Shown: positions 7,803 to 16,258 of the stretch, piece after piece
How the letters are laid out: every line of letters starts with the position of its first letter
Numbering within the stretch: the stretch's first letter is position 1
Assembly: GCA_030441535.1 (NCBI GenBank)
Contig: JAUJFZ010000001.1
Span: forward strand, 627,189 to 691,188
DNA: 64,000 nt
From: Betaproteobacteria bacterium LSUCC0117
GTDB lineage: Bacteria; Pseudomonadota; Gammaproteobacteria; Burkholderiales; Burkholderiaceae_C
Direction of reading: 5' to 3'
The notes under the pieces: model-generated
Databases searched by the model: none
What the model was told of the DNA's origin: nothing
What the model saw: the letters and a program-made list of their open reading frames with translations, nothing else
Made by a program: the position numbers and the translations under genes

Positions 7803-9077
7803 ATGCCCGCCCTGTTTGATATTGCTTCCACACTCACCGTTATTTTTGCTATTTTGTTGGTTGGTAACGTCGCCACCCAGCTATGGCTCAACAGCCGACA
7901 AGCCCGCCACGTCTGGACACATCGAGACCAGGTACCCGCCGCATTTGCGCAAAGCGTTTCCTTGACGGACCACCAGAAAGCAGCGGCATACACCATGGCC
8001 AAACTGCGGCTGGCGAATTGGAGTCTGCTCTTGAACGCAGTCATTCTTTTGGCGTGGACCCTCATGGGCGGCCTGGACGCTTTAAATACCGCGTTACTGG
8101 CTGTGTTGGGCGCTGGTATGAGCCAGCAACTTGCGTTACTGGGCTGTGTGACCCTGATCGGTGCCGTCATTGATTTGCCGCTGTCATGGTGGCGCACCTT
8201 CAAATTAGAGGCCGAATTCGGTTTTAACAAATCAACATTCAAGCTGTGGGTCAGCGACCTATTAAAAGGTGCTGTGCTCGGAGCCGCCTTGGGCTTACCC
8301 CTCGCATGGGTTGCGCTTTGGCTTATGGCAACCGCCGGCCCGCTCTGGTGGCTTTACGTGTGGGGCGTTTGGGCGGGCTTTAACGCACTCATGCTGGTGG
8401 TCTATCCCAAGTGGATCGCGCCACGCTTCAATAAATTCAGCCCACTCACGCGCGAAGACGTGCGCGAGACGGCCGATGCACTCATTGCGCAATGCGGCTT
8501 CAAGTCGGAGGGCTTATTTGTGATGGATGGCAGTCGACGCAGCGCGCACGCCAATGCCTATTTCACAGGCTTTGGTAAGAGTAAACGTGTGGTGTTTTAT
8601 GACACGCTGCTGGATCGCCTGACAGTCCCCGAAGTCAAAGCCGTACTTGCGCACGAACTTGGGCACTTCGCGCATCGACACATCCGTAAGCGTTTGATCG
8701 GGCTCTTCGCTATCAGTGCTGGGGCACTGGCGATTTTGTCGTGGCTAGCCAATCAACTTTGGTTTTACGTGGGTTTGGGTGTGACCCCCAACCTCACTGG
8801 GCCCAACGACGCCGTGGCGCTGATTTTGTTCATGTTCACCTTGCCACTGATCACGTTTTTCATCAGCCCCCTGCTGGCAGGATTTTCCAGAAAAGACGAG
8901 TTCGAGGCTGATGCCTACGCGTGCCAACACGCCGAAGGCACTGCCCTGCAAAGCGCCCTGACAAAACTCTACAAAGACAACGCGAGTACGCTCACACCCG
9001 ATCCCATCTACACCCGCTTCTATGCGTCACATCCCGCGGCGATTGAGCGCATTCAACGGATTGCAAGCGCTGTATGA
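7803..9077 (+). CDS. M48-family membrane zinc metalloprotease (Ste24-like)
   Basis: This is a 424-residue polytopic inner-membrane protease. The zinc motif HELGH lies at residues 284-288, and a third ligand is expected in the downstream EFEADAYA segment. Four or more hydrophobic segments precede the catalytic domain and two follow it, as in CaaX protease 1/Ste24 proteins. Bacterial members are thought to act in membrane protein quality control; no specific substrate can be inferred. The stop overlaps the next start (phhB) by four bases (ATGA), so the two genes are coupled. Confidence 0.9.
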   Translation: MPALFDIASTLTVIFAILLVGNVATQLWLNSRQARHVWTHRDQVPAAFAQSVSLTDHQKAAAYTMAKLRLANWSLLLNAVILLAWTLMGGLDALNTALLAVLGAGMSQQLALLGCVTLIGAVIDLPLSWWRTFKLEAEFGFNKSTFKLWVSDLLKGAVLGAALGLPLAWVALWLMATAGPLWWLYVWGVWAGFNALMLVVYPKWIAPRFNKFSPLTREDVRETADALIAQCGFKSEGLFVMDGSRRSAHANAYFTGFGKSKRVVFYDTLLDRLTVPEVKAVLAHELGHFAHRHIRKRLIGLFAISAGALAILSWLANQLWFYVGLGVTPNLTGPNDAVALILFMFTLPLITFFISPLLAGFSRKDEFEADAYACQHAEGTALQSALTKLYKDNASTLTPDPIYTRFYASHPAAIERIQRIASAV

Positions 9078-9406
9078 CCGAGTCAAAACAACAACGACCA
9101 ACCTTACTCTCACCGACCGGCGTGGTCGGAGAGCTCACCAAGCTCAACGGTGAATCAGCGAGCGGCTGGCGTATCGAAGACGGGGCCCTCACGCGCACCT
9201 TTGAATTTAAAAACTTTTACGAAACCATGGCATTCGTCAATGCTGTCGCCTACATTGCCAACCGACACGACCACCACCCGACCTTGGGCGTTGGTTACAA
9301 CCGTTGCAGCGTGGCATGGGTGACACACGAGCCACCCGGTCTCACGCGCCTTGACTTCTTGGCGGCCGCTGAAGTCTCGGCATTGCGTCCAGACGTGACC
9401 CAATAA
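9074..9406 (+). CDS. phhB: 4a-hydroxytetrahydrobiopterin dehydratase (PCD/DCoH)
   Basis: This 110-residue protein regenerates pterin cofactor after aromatic hydroxylation. The active-site motif HDHHP, followed by a conserved W and a later Asp, is intact. No phenylalanine hydroxylase gene lies nearby, so the physiological partner is uncertain; some homologues act in molybdopterin metabolism instead. The gene overlaps the M48 protease gene by 4 bp and is followed 8 bp later by rsgA, making a three-gene unit. Confidence 0.9.
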   Translation: MTESKQQRPTLLSPTGVVGELTKLNGESASGWRIEDGALTRTFEFKNFYETMAFVNAVAYIANRHDHHPTLGVGYNRCSVAWVTHEPPGLTRLDFLAAAEVSALRPDVTQ

Positions 9407-9414
9407 GCGTTGCC

Positions 9415-10410
9415 ATGGCGCAGGTACGCGTTCTCCCCTCCCGCGCAACAAAGCCTCGGAACACGGCTAAAAAGTCCGCGGGTATGGCGTCAACCGATTC
9501 CGACGCCATTGGGTTGGTGATTGAAACCTTTGGCCGACACGTAACCGTTGCGACCGCAGATGGGCGCCAATTAATTTGCCATCCAAGGGGTAAAAAAAAT
9601 CTTGCGGTGGTTGGCGATCGTGTGGCGTGGTCAACCACGGCAGATCAGGGCACGATCGAAAAAATCTTGCCGCGTGAAAACTTGTTTTTCAGGCAAGACG
9701 AAATGCGAACCAAATCGTTCGCGGCCAACCTGGATCACATTCTGATCTTTCTAGGTGCCGAGCCTGAGTTCTCGGAGATGCAACTGAGCCGGGCTCTGAT
9801 CGCAGCGAGTGCGGCGGGTATCACTGTCACGATCGCGTTGAATAAGCTCGACCTCAGTGACCTGCACGCCCGCTCGTGGATGCGCTTAGAGCCTTACCGG
9901 TCTATGGGACTGGATGTGGTGGCGTTATCGCTACTGTCCGACCCACCGATTGGCCTAACCGCGCTTCATGAACGCCTGAACCAGCGCACTACTCTGGTGT
10001 TGGGGCCATCGGGCGCCGGCAAAAGCACACTGATCAACCAACTGATTCCAGCCGTTGATCTGCGTACGCAAGAGATATCGCGTGCGCTGAACAGTGGCAA
10101 ACACACGACGACCAACACAACCCTGTATTGGCTCAATCCAGGCGATCCTGACGCAGGTGCAGTCATTGACTCGCCTGGCTTTCAAGAGTTTGGATTGCAC
10201 CACATTGATGTTGAGCGCTTAGCGACCTACATGCCCGACTTGGCGGCGCATCTCGGCCACTGCAAGTTCAACAACTGCAGCCACTTGCACGAGCCTCATT
10301 GCCCCGTTCGCGATGCGGCATCTGCAGACCCACCACTGATTTCACCGATTCGGTACAGCATATACGCCGATTTACACGACGAACTCACCCAAGCCAATCG
10401 GGCGTGGTGA
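9415..10410 (+). CDS. rsgA: Ribosome small-subunit-dependent GTPase A
   Basis: This circularly permuted GTPase helps late maturation of the 30S subunit. The G motifs occur in the permuted order: NKLD (G4), then GPSGAGKST (G1, residues 197-205), then DSPG (G3). An N-terminal OB-fold region precedes them. The C-terminal zinc site is HCKFNNCSHLHEPHC. Length 331 is normal. The first 25 residues are basic and could be a variable extension, because an alternative Met lies at residue 24. Confidence 0.95.
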   Translation: MAQVRVLPSRATKPRNTAKKSAGMASTDSDAIGLVIETFGRHVTVATADGRQLICHPRGKKNLAVVGDRVAWSTTADQGTIEKILPRENLFFRQDEMRTKSFAANLDHILIFLGAEPEFSEMQLSRALIAASAAGITVTIALNKLDLSDLHARSWMRLEPYRSMGLDVVALSLLSDPPIGLTALHERLNQRTTLVLGPSGAGKSTLINQLIPAVDLRTQEISRALNSGKHTTTNTTLYWLNPGDPDAGAVIDSPGFQEFGLHHIDVERLATYMPDLAAHLGHCKFNNCSHLHEPHCPVRDAASADPPLISPIRYSIYADLHDELTQANRAW

Positions 10411-10425
10411 GTGCTCACCGAGGTG

Positions 10426-11202
10426 TTAAAGGATCAGCGTCGCTAACAAGACGACGCCCAGCAGTAAACGCAAGAACCGCGTCATGAGGCGTTCGACCAT
10501 ACCCGGCGTTACGACAGCGCTATCGCCAAAAGATCCCATCACGCCGTCCAAAACCAGTGCCTCGTTGTCTTCAGGCGATGCGTCTTCACCGGCCGGCTGG
10601 CGCCAGGCTCCCATCGCGCCGTCAAAGGCGCCAACCATGCCACACCCCAAAATCATGGCGCGGGCTGGTATCCAAGTGATGTAGTGCCACGCTTTCAAAG
10701 CAAAGGCGCTGGACGGTTTATCGGGGTCCGAAGACGGGGTCGCCAAGCGGAACAGTACCGCCCCAGCAGGGCCGAAGCCAACAATGGCCAACATCAAGAA
10801 GGCAAGCCATACACCGGCCACGCGCCGCCAAGCGTATTGAATCGCTGCTTTGGCATTGAACTCACCATCACCCGCTTCCACCGACGCAATCACCCGGCCA
10901 AACAGGCCGACTGGGGACATCTGATCTTTGAAATCGCCGTAGCCGGCACACACGTATAAAACGGCTGTGAGCCAAACCCATGCAAAGGGCTCGGCAATCC
11001 ACAGAATCAACCAATAGGTCAATGCAGCCGCCAGCGCAGGCGTGCCGACACGCAGCGCCCAGACTAACCAATCAGGGGCATCCGCGGTCCAGACCGCAAC
11101 CACGCCATGCCACTTTTCAATCAGGGGCTGCGCACGCTGTGCGTAGGGGAACGGAAAACTGTAGTCCAGAACGATGGCGATTAAGAGGGCAAAGAAAATC
11201 AT
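10426..11202 (-). CDS. CobD/CbiB-like membrane protein (AmpE type)
   Basis: This 258-residue protein has hydrophobic segments near its N-terminus, in the middle and at its very C-terminus. It resembles the CobD/CbiB family in the reduced form annotated in betaproteobacteria as regulatory protein AmpE. No cobalamin genes are nearby, so a role in B12 synthesis is unlikely. It overlaps the upstream nudL gene by 4 bp (ATGA) and converges on rsgA. Confidence 0.78.
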   Translation of the reverse strand: MIFFALLIAIVLDYSFPFPYAQRAQPLIEKWHGVVAVWTADAPDWLVWALRVGTPALAAALTYWLILWIAEPFAWVWLTAVLYVCAGYGDFKDQMSPVGLFGRVIASVEAGDGEFNAKAAIQYAWRRVAGVWLAFLMLAIVGFGPAGAVLFRLATPSSDPDKPSSAFALKAWHYITWIPARAMILGCGMVGAFDGAMGAWRQPAGEDASPEDNEALVLDGVMGSFGDSAVVTPGMVERLMTRFLRLLLGVVLLATLIL

Positions 11203-11936
11203 GCTAATGGGCTCTCGGCCGACAGGAATCGATAAAAGTTACGCAACATCCCTGCTGTCGCACCCCAAATATACCGCTCAACGTTTTGCGCCGGATCGTG
11301 ATAAGGCATTGACCACCACTGACGCCGGATCTCACCGTTATCGCCCATGTTCAACTGATGCTTGTGGTGGTTATCTGGATTCATGATGAACGACAAAGGG
11401 ACCTCGAAGACGGCGTCGACTTCGCCTGGGTTGGGACGAAACACGGGGGGCGGTTCGATCAACGCAACCACCGGTGTAATGCGAAAGCCACTACCCGTGG
11501 TGTAACGCCCCACTTCGCCCAAGACGCGTACATTTTCAATTGGCAGGCCCACCTCTTCGTGTGCCTCGCGCAAGGCCGCTGCGCGCGCATCGTGGTCGGA
11601 CGCGTCCACCTTGCCGCCCGGAAAGGCGATCTGCGCCGCATGCGTTGGCACGTGTGCACTGCGCTGCGTCAACAGCAATGTCGGCTCTTCCCGCAGGACC
11701 AACCCAATGAGGACAGCGGCCTCACGCCACGTTTCGATTTGCTGCCACTGTAGCTCTTGCACCACGTCTGGTTGCCATGGCAAGTCCAGACTAAAGCGCC
11801 GCCGAAGGGCCGCGGGGCTTAAAGCGTGGCTTGCCAACGCGGCGTCACCATCGGGATTTCGAACGCTGGGTATCGCGCGCGGATCGGGTATGGACGACAA
11901 CATGCCGCTTTTGGGTGGAAATTTTGATTGCGTCAC
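11199..11936 (-). CDS. nudL: CoA pyrophosphatase (Nudix, NudL)
   Basis: This Nudix hydrolase is predicted to split CoA into 4'-phosphopantetheine and 3',5'-ADP. The Nudix box runs through FPGGK and REAHEEVGL. The NuCoA signature LLLTQRS-x5-H-x-x-QIAFPGG precedes it. Length is 245 residues if the first ATG is used; Met12 is another possible start. It is coupled to the CobD-like gene downstream. Confidence 0.9.
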   Translation of the reverse strand: MTQSKFPPKSGMLSSIPDPRAIPSVRNPDGDAALASHALSPAALRRRFSLDLPWQPDVVQELQWQQIETWREAAVLIGLVLREEPTLLLTQRSAHVPTHAAQIAFPGGKVDASDHDARAAALREAHEEVGLPIENVRVLGEVGRYTTGSGFRITPVVALIEPPPVFRPNPGEVDAVFEVPLSFIMNPDNHHKHQLNMGDNGEIRRQWWSMPYHDPAQNVERYIWGATAGMLRNFYRFLSAESPLA

Positions 11937-11978
11937 GTTTGGGCCTTTGCGAAGCTGGGCATCGGTTTAAATGTAGAC

Positions 11979-12010
11979 GAAAAAAAACCACTGCATGCAG
12001 TGGCTTTTTT
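11979..12010. terminator. Bidirectional Rho-independent terminator after rplS
   Basis: The 16-bp palindrome CCACTGCATGCAGTGG is flanked by A-runs on one side and T-runs on the other. It ends the rpsP-rplS operon on the minus strand and could stop plus-strand transcription too. Confidence 0.88.
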
Positions 12011-12026
12011 CGGGTGCAACGGCTGA

Positions 12027-12407
12027 TTAAGCGGTTGCAGCAGGCTTGTTCTTGAGAACCAGCTTCTCCTTGATACGTGCAGACTTACCGCTGCGGTCAC
12101 GCAGGTAGTACAACTTCGCACGACGCACGTCACCGCGGCGCTTGACTTCAATCTTCGCGATGCGGGGGCTGTACAAGGGGAAAGTGCGCTCAACGCCTTC
12201 GCCGTTCGAAATTTTACGAACGATAAAGTTGCTGTTCAAACCACGGTTACGACGCGCAATGACAACGCCTTCGTAAGCCTGTAAACGGCTGCGGTTACCT
12301 TCAACGACGTTCACGCTCACGACCACGGTATCGCCGGGCGCGAAGTCAGGGATTTCTTTGTTCAAACGAGCGATTTCTTCTTGCTCGAGTTCTTGGATCA
12401 AGTTCAT
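12027..12407 (-). CDS. rplS: 50S ribosomal protein L19
   Basis: This 126-residue protein sits at the 30S-50S interface. The start MNLIQELEQEEI, the segments FAPGDTVVVSV and VEGNRSRLQAYEGVVI, and the basic stretch VKRRGDVRRAKLYYLRDRSGKSARIKE are diagnostic for L19. An AGAGGAAC ribosome site precedes it. It is the last gene of the rpsP-rimM-trmD-rplS operon, 128 bp after trmD and followed by a strong terminator. Confidence 0.98.
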   Translation of the reverse strand: MNLIQELEQEEIARLNKEIPDFAPGDTVVVSVNVVEGNRSRLQAYEGVVIARRNRGLNSNFIVRKISNGEGVERTFPLYSPRIAKIEVKRRGDVRRAKLYYLRDRSGKSARIKEKLVLKNKPAATA

Positions 12408-12535
12408 AAGTTCCTCTTAGTCGATCGTATTTGCGCTACACAAGGCTCGCGGCGTTACTTTGCCCATCAAAGTAATCAGTCCCGACAAGCGGCCAAACAG
12501 AGGATCGGTTAGCCCGCTATTATAGCCTGCAATCG

Positions 12536-13312
12536 TCAGATCGGTGAGTCTGGGGCGGACGCCTTCAAAATGACCTCATCGGCCTTGCTCAGCGCGCCAG
12601 CTACACGAGCCGCGTGAATCAGATCAGGGCGGCTGCGAGCCGTTGCCACGAGGCTCTGCTGGCGGCGATAGGCGGCGATCGCAGCGTGGTTTCCCGACAA
12701 CAAGGGTGTCGGCACAGTAGCGCCTTCCCAAGTCCCGGGCCGGGTGTAATGCGGGCAATCCAACAAGCCATCCAGGGCGGCGTTGAAGCTATCTTGGCCA
12801 TGGCTATCCGCATCACCCAGGACGCCCGGCATCAAACGAGCGACCGCGTCTAGCCACGCAATGGCAGCGATCTCCCCACCGGACAATACAAAATCGCCCA
12901 GACTCCATTGGGCATCCACGTGACGGTCAATGAAGCGCTGATCGATCCCCTCGTAACGCCCACACACGACAATCACGCCTTTGTCTTCGGCAGCAAAAGC
13001 GCTGACACGCTCGTGGGTCAACGTGGTGCCCTGCGGCGAAAACAGCACAACCGGCGCTTGTTGATCAGCGGGCTCGTTGCGATCAGAGCGAATCGCGGCC
13101 AACGCATCAGCCAAAGGCTGCGCTGCCATCACCATTCCGGGGCCGCCACCAAAAGGCCGGTCATCGATCCGTCGGTAGTTGCCTGTCGCAAAGTCACGCA
13201 ATTGCCATAGCCTAAGTTGCACCACACCGGAGTCATAGGCACGCCTAACCACGCCTTGTTGCGTAAAAGGCTCGAATAAATCGGGAAACAGGGTTATGAC
13301 GTCGATGCGCAT
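12536..13312 (-). CDS. trmD: tRNA (guanine-37-N1)-methyltransferase
   Basis: This methylates G37 beside the anticodon to prevent +1 frameshifting. The 258-residue SPOUT protein begins MRIDVITLFPDLFEPF and carries DDRPFGGGPGMVM and CGRYEGIDQRF, both TrmD motifs, plus the knot loop GDFVLSGGE. The open frame extends to 13459 but that part lies inside rimM, so the start at 13312, 16 bp after rimM, is right. Confidence 0.97.
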   Translation of the reverse strand: MRIDVITLFPDLFEPFTQQGVVRRAYDSGVVQLRLWQLRDFATGNYRRIDDRPFGGGPGMVMAAQPLADALAAIRSDRNEPADQQAPVVLFSPQGTTLTHERVSAFAAEDKGVIVVCGRYEGIDQRFIDRHVDAQWSLGDFVLSGGEIAAIAWLDAVARLMPGVLGDADSHGQDSFNAALDGLLDCPHYTRPGTWEGATVPTPLLSGNHAAIAAYRRQQSLVATARSRPDLIHAARVAGALSKADEVILKASAPDSPI

Positions 13313-13328
13313 GGCTACTTTTGAGGCG

Positions 13329-13931
13329 CTAGACGTCGAAGTCGGGTTGCCAATCGACTGCAATGTAGCCTGCTGGAATGTCGACTCGGTCAACGTACTG
13401 TCCGACGAACGGAATGAGGCGCTCGTGCGGTTTACCGTCGGGGGTGATCTCGGACGCATGAATACACAGCACCGAAGTTGGCCCGGTTGCGATCATCTCA
13501 TGGACCACGCCCAAATCGAGGCCCTCACGGTTACGTACGCGTAAGCCGATCAAGTCAACCCAATAGAATTCGTCCTCGGATTGGATGGCTGGAAAACTGG
13601 CACGCGACACCCATACCTGTGCACCTTTAAGTGCCTGCGCGACATCGCGATCAGAGACCGCATCAAATGACGCCACCAAGGATTCCGTGTGCGGCTTGCA
13701 CGCCTTGACATCAACCTGCACCACACCATTGAAAGCCTCAAAGGCCTTGGCAAATCGACCCGTCGGCGCTTCGAGGTACCAAGTTTTTGCCTGCAGCAAA
13801 ACGTCAGCATCCGCGCTGTAGGGCAGTACTTTGAGCCAGCCTTTGACACCCCATGCCCCCTGCAAACGACCCAGCACGACCGCGTCGGCGGGTAACTCGG
13901 CAAGTAAGAACTGCGGCATCAACTGGGGCAT
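13329..13931 (-). CDS. rimM: Ribosome maturation factor RimM
   Basis: This protein helps 16S rRNA processing and 30S head assembly by binding S19. An N-terminal beta-barrel (VVLGRLQGAWGVKGWLKV) is followed by a PRC-like barrel with the DEFYWVDLIGL motif and the C-terminal HERLIPFV. I start at 13931 (MPQLMPQF). The frame is open to 13976, but those codons encode the T-run and stem of the upstream terminator-like hairpin. Met at 13919 is another possible start. Confidence 0.93.
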   Translation of the reverse strand: MPQLMPQFLLAELPADAVVLGRLQGAWGVKGWLKVLPYSADADVLLQAKTWYLEAPTGRFAKAFEAFNGVVQVDVKACKPHTESLVASFDAVSDRDVAQALKGAQVWVSRASFPAIQSEDEFYWVDLIGLRVRNREGLDLGVVHEMIATGPTSVLCIHASEITPDGKPHERLIPFVGQYVDRVDIPAGYIAVDWQPDFDV

Positions 13932-13959
13932 GGCATCACTTTCTGGCTGACGATTTGGC

Positions 13960-13994
13960 AAAAAAAAAACGCGCACACCCGAGGGTATACGCGC
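13960..13994 (-). terminator. Terminator-like hairpin between rpsP and rimM
   Basis: On the minus strand an 11-bp GC-rich stem, counting two G-U pairs, has a minimal loop and runs straight into ten T. It starts about 20 nt after the rpsP stop. By sequence it is an ordinary intrinsic terminator, yet it sits inside a normally polycistronic operon, so it may act as an attenuator. Confidence 0.8.
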
Positions 13995-14013
13995 TTATTC
14001 GCCTCAGGGCTGA

Positions 14014-14265
14014 TTAGGCGGCTGTTTTTGAAGCCGTTTTCATCAAGCGGGCAACGGTGTCTGAAGGCTGTGCACCAACAGACAACCAGTGTGTCAAGCG
14101 GTCTTGCGTCAAGCGCAAAGACTCTTCGGCACCGCGGGCCATGGGGTTGTAGAAACCGATGCGCTCGAGGTAGCGACCGTCACGACGGTTGCGCTTGTCG
14201 GCCACAACGATGTTGTAGAAAGGGCGTGCTTTTGAACCGCCGCGAGAGAGTCGAATGACGACCAT
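14014..14265 (-). CDS. rpsP: 30S ribosomal protein S16
   Basis: This 83-residue ribosomal protein starts MVVIRLSRGGSKARPFYNIVV and contains RDGRYLERIGFYNP, both hallmarks of S16. The open frame extends further upstream to 14367, but S16 proteins begin at this Met. It is the first gene of the operon and is followed at once by a hairpin that could lower expression of rimM and trmD relative to S16. Confidence 0.98.
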   Translation of the reverse strand: MVVIRLSRGGSKARPFYNIVVADKRNRRDGRYLERIGFYNPMARGAEESLRLTQDRLTHWLSVGAQPSDTVARLMKTASKTAA

Positions 14266-14478
14266 GATTAATCCTTTGGGTGGGGCTCGTCGGGATTGGC
14301 GCAGATCACACCAAGTTACCGTTGAGTTCCTAATTTCTCGTAACGCTTGAGACACACGACTGGCCACCCGGCCAGCGAAACGTTACCAAGCCCTCGATTA
14401 TATGCCATGGAATCACGTAAATCAATTTCAGGTGTGGCTGATGCACAATACCGGCAGATCAATCATCTCCCCCTGTTC

Positions 14479-15024
14479 ATGGCTGCCCTCATCATCCGCC
14501 CCAGCACTGAAGACGATTTACCCGCCATCACGGCCATTTACGGCCACCATGTGTTGCATGGCACCGGCACCTTCGAGACCACCCCGCCGAGCCAAACCGA
14601 CATGCACAGTCGTCGTCAAGACGTGCTGGGCAAAGATCTACCGTATTTGGTTGCCGAGCGCGATGGCGTGACGGTCGGTTTTGCTTACGCGAACTGGTTC
14701 AAACCCCGCCCCGCCTACCGCTTCAGTACCGAGGACTCGGTCTATGTGGCCCCCGAGCATATGGGCCAGGGCGTTGGCGTCGCGCTCATGACCGCCCTTC
14801 TTGAAGCGCTGGAAGCGGGCGGTATTCGCCACGTCATGGCCGTGATTGGTGACACCCAGAACCACGGATCAATCAATTTGCACCGAAAAATGGGTTTCAA
14901 AGAGGCGGGCGTTATGCATGGCTGCGGCTGGAAATTCAACCGCTGGCTGGACATTGTCTTCATGGAGCGCACACTCGGGGATGGAACTAACACGCCACCT
15001 GTGGAATCAATTGACCACACCTGA
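14479..15024 (+). CDS. GNAT N-acetyltransferase (phosphinothricin acetyltransferase-like)
   Basis: This 181-residue GNAT acetyltransferase resembles the Pat/YncA subgroup. The opening LIIRPSTEDDLPAITAIY, the acetyl-CoA loop HMGQGVGVALM and the closing motif LHRKMGFKEAGVM are typical. Members acetylate small amines such as methionine sulfoximine or phosphinothricin; the real substrate cannot be read from sequence. The start at 14479 matches the family N-terminus; the longer frame would run into the rpsP promoter region. Confidence 0.85.
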   Translation: MAALIIRPSTEDDLPAITAIYGHHVLHGTGTFETTPPSQTDMHSRRQDVLGKDLPYLVAERDGVTVGFAYANWFKPRPAYRFSTEDSVYVAPEHMGQGVGVALMTALLEALEAGGIRHVMAVIGDTQNHGSINLHRKMGFKEAGVMHGCGWKFNRWLDIVFMERTLGDGTNTPPVESIDHT

Positions 15025-15044
15025 CTACACCAGCCAAAGGCCCC

Positions 15045-15521
15045 ATGACCGTTTCAACATCGCCACGCATTCGCTCTAAAACCATCGCCGCCACACTGGC
15101 CTTTGTGTTTGGTGCGCTGGGCTTGCACCGCTTTTATCTGTTTGGCGCCCGTGACATCTGGGCTTGGCTGACGCCCGTTCCCACGTTGGCTGGACTGATC
15201 GGATTGGCGCGCTTCAGCAATTTGGGTCAAGATGACCGTCTGGCATGGGTTTTGATACCCGTTTTCGGCCTGTCGGTGGCCGTGGCCTGCGGTACAGCCA
15301 TCTTTTACGCGCTCATGCAGCCGGGGCGGTGGCAATCACACTACAACGCCAGCGCACAACTGCCAGAGACGCACCCCTCGGGCCAAACAAACTGGCTTTG
15401 CATCATGATCGTCGTGGCCGCTTTAATGCTCGGCGCGGTTGCGCTGATGTCCAGCCTGGTCATGAGTTTTCAGGCCTACTTCGAAAATCAAGTCGAAGCG
15501 GCCCGACTCATCAGCCAATAG
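15045..15521 (+). CDS. TM2-domain-like membrane protein
   Basis: This 158-residue inner-membrane protein begins with the TM2 pattern SKTIAATLAFVFGALGLHRFYLF. Further hydrophobic segments lie near residues 65-85 and 115-140. No catalytic motif is visible and the role is unknown. The gene lies 20 bp after the acetyltransferase gene, and its stop directly abuts the stop of the convergent msrA. Confidence 0.75.
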   Translation: MTVSTSPRIRSKTIAATLAFVFGALGLHRFYLFGARDIWAWLTPVPTLAGLIGLARFSNLGQDDRLAWVLIPVFGLSVAVACGTAIFYALMQPGRWQSHYNASAQLPETHPSGQTNWLCIMIVVAALMLGAVALMSSLVMSFQAYFENQVEAARLISQ

Positions 15522-16094
15522 TCACGCAACCAGTGATGGCAATTTAGTCAAGAACTTTTCAATCTTCGGGGCGATGACGTAAGCGCAATAGCCCGCCTGT
15601 GGGAACCGGTCGTAATACTGGTCGTGCATCGGCTCTGCCGTGCTGTAGTTGTCGAGCGGGCAAAGTTCGGTGGTTAGGCGACCTTCCAACGATGGGTTCG
15701 CCTTCACCAAGTCGGCCATGTACGTGCGCGCGACCTCGGTTTGCGCCTCTGACAACACGTAAATACCGCTTCGATATTGGGTACCTACATCGTTGCCCTG
15801 GCGATTCAAGGTGGTGGGGTCGTGGATGGTGAAAAACACCGTCAACACGTCACGCAAACTCACCTCGCGCGTGTCAAAAATTAGCTTGACGACCTCCGCG
15901 TGACCGGTCTCGCCGGTACATACCTGCTCATATGTAGGGGCCACCACGTGTCCATTGCAGTAGCCCGACTCGACCGCAACGACGCCACGCATGCGGCGGT
16001 ATACGCCCTCTAAACACCAAAAACACCCCCCTCCCAAAACAATGGTCTCGTGGTCGGGGCTATCGCTTGAAATGTTAGAAACGCTTGCGGTCAT
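15522..16094 (-). CDS. msrA: Peptide-methionine (S)-S-oxide reductase
   Basis: This repairs oxidised methionine in proteins. The catalytic cysteine lies in GGGCFWC near the N-terminus. The later segments GYCNGHVVAPTYEQVCTGETGHAEVV and HDPTTLNRQGNDVGTQYRS belong to the MsrA fold. Length is 190 residues. A possible resolving cysteine is in QAGYCAYVI near the C-terminus. The gene is divergent from gcdH. Confidence 0.96.
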   Translation of the reverse strand: MTASVSNISSDSPDHETIVLGGGCFWCLEGVYRRMRGVVAVESGYCNGHVVAPTYEQVCTGETGHAEVVKLIFDTREVSLRDVLTVFFTIHDPTTLNRQGNDVGTQYRSGIYVLSEAQTEVARTYMADLVKANPSLEGRLTTELCPLDNYSTAEPMHDQYYDRFPQAGYCAYVIAPKIEKFLTKLPSLVA

Positions 16095-16258
16095 GGGTAG
16101 CTTGGCTCACTGTTGTTTGTCTAGCAAAAGGGCTGACAGACCTTGTTCATTATTTCCGAAAGACCATTGTGAGTACAGCGACGATGGTTTTGACAATAAT
16201 GTGGGATGGTAAAGGCCTATACCGCCGCACCCAACTTTACACACTGGAAAGAGAAACG

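Noticed and set aside
16192..16230. TTGACA near 16190 as the gcdH promoter
   Set aside because: The nearest TATA-like box is 22 bp away, too far for a standard sigma-70 promoter.
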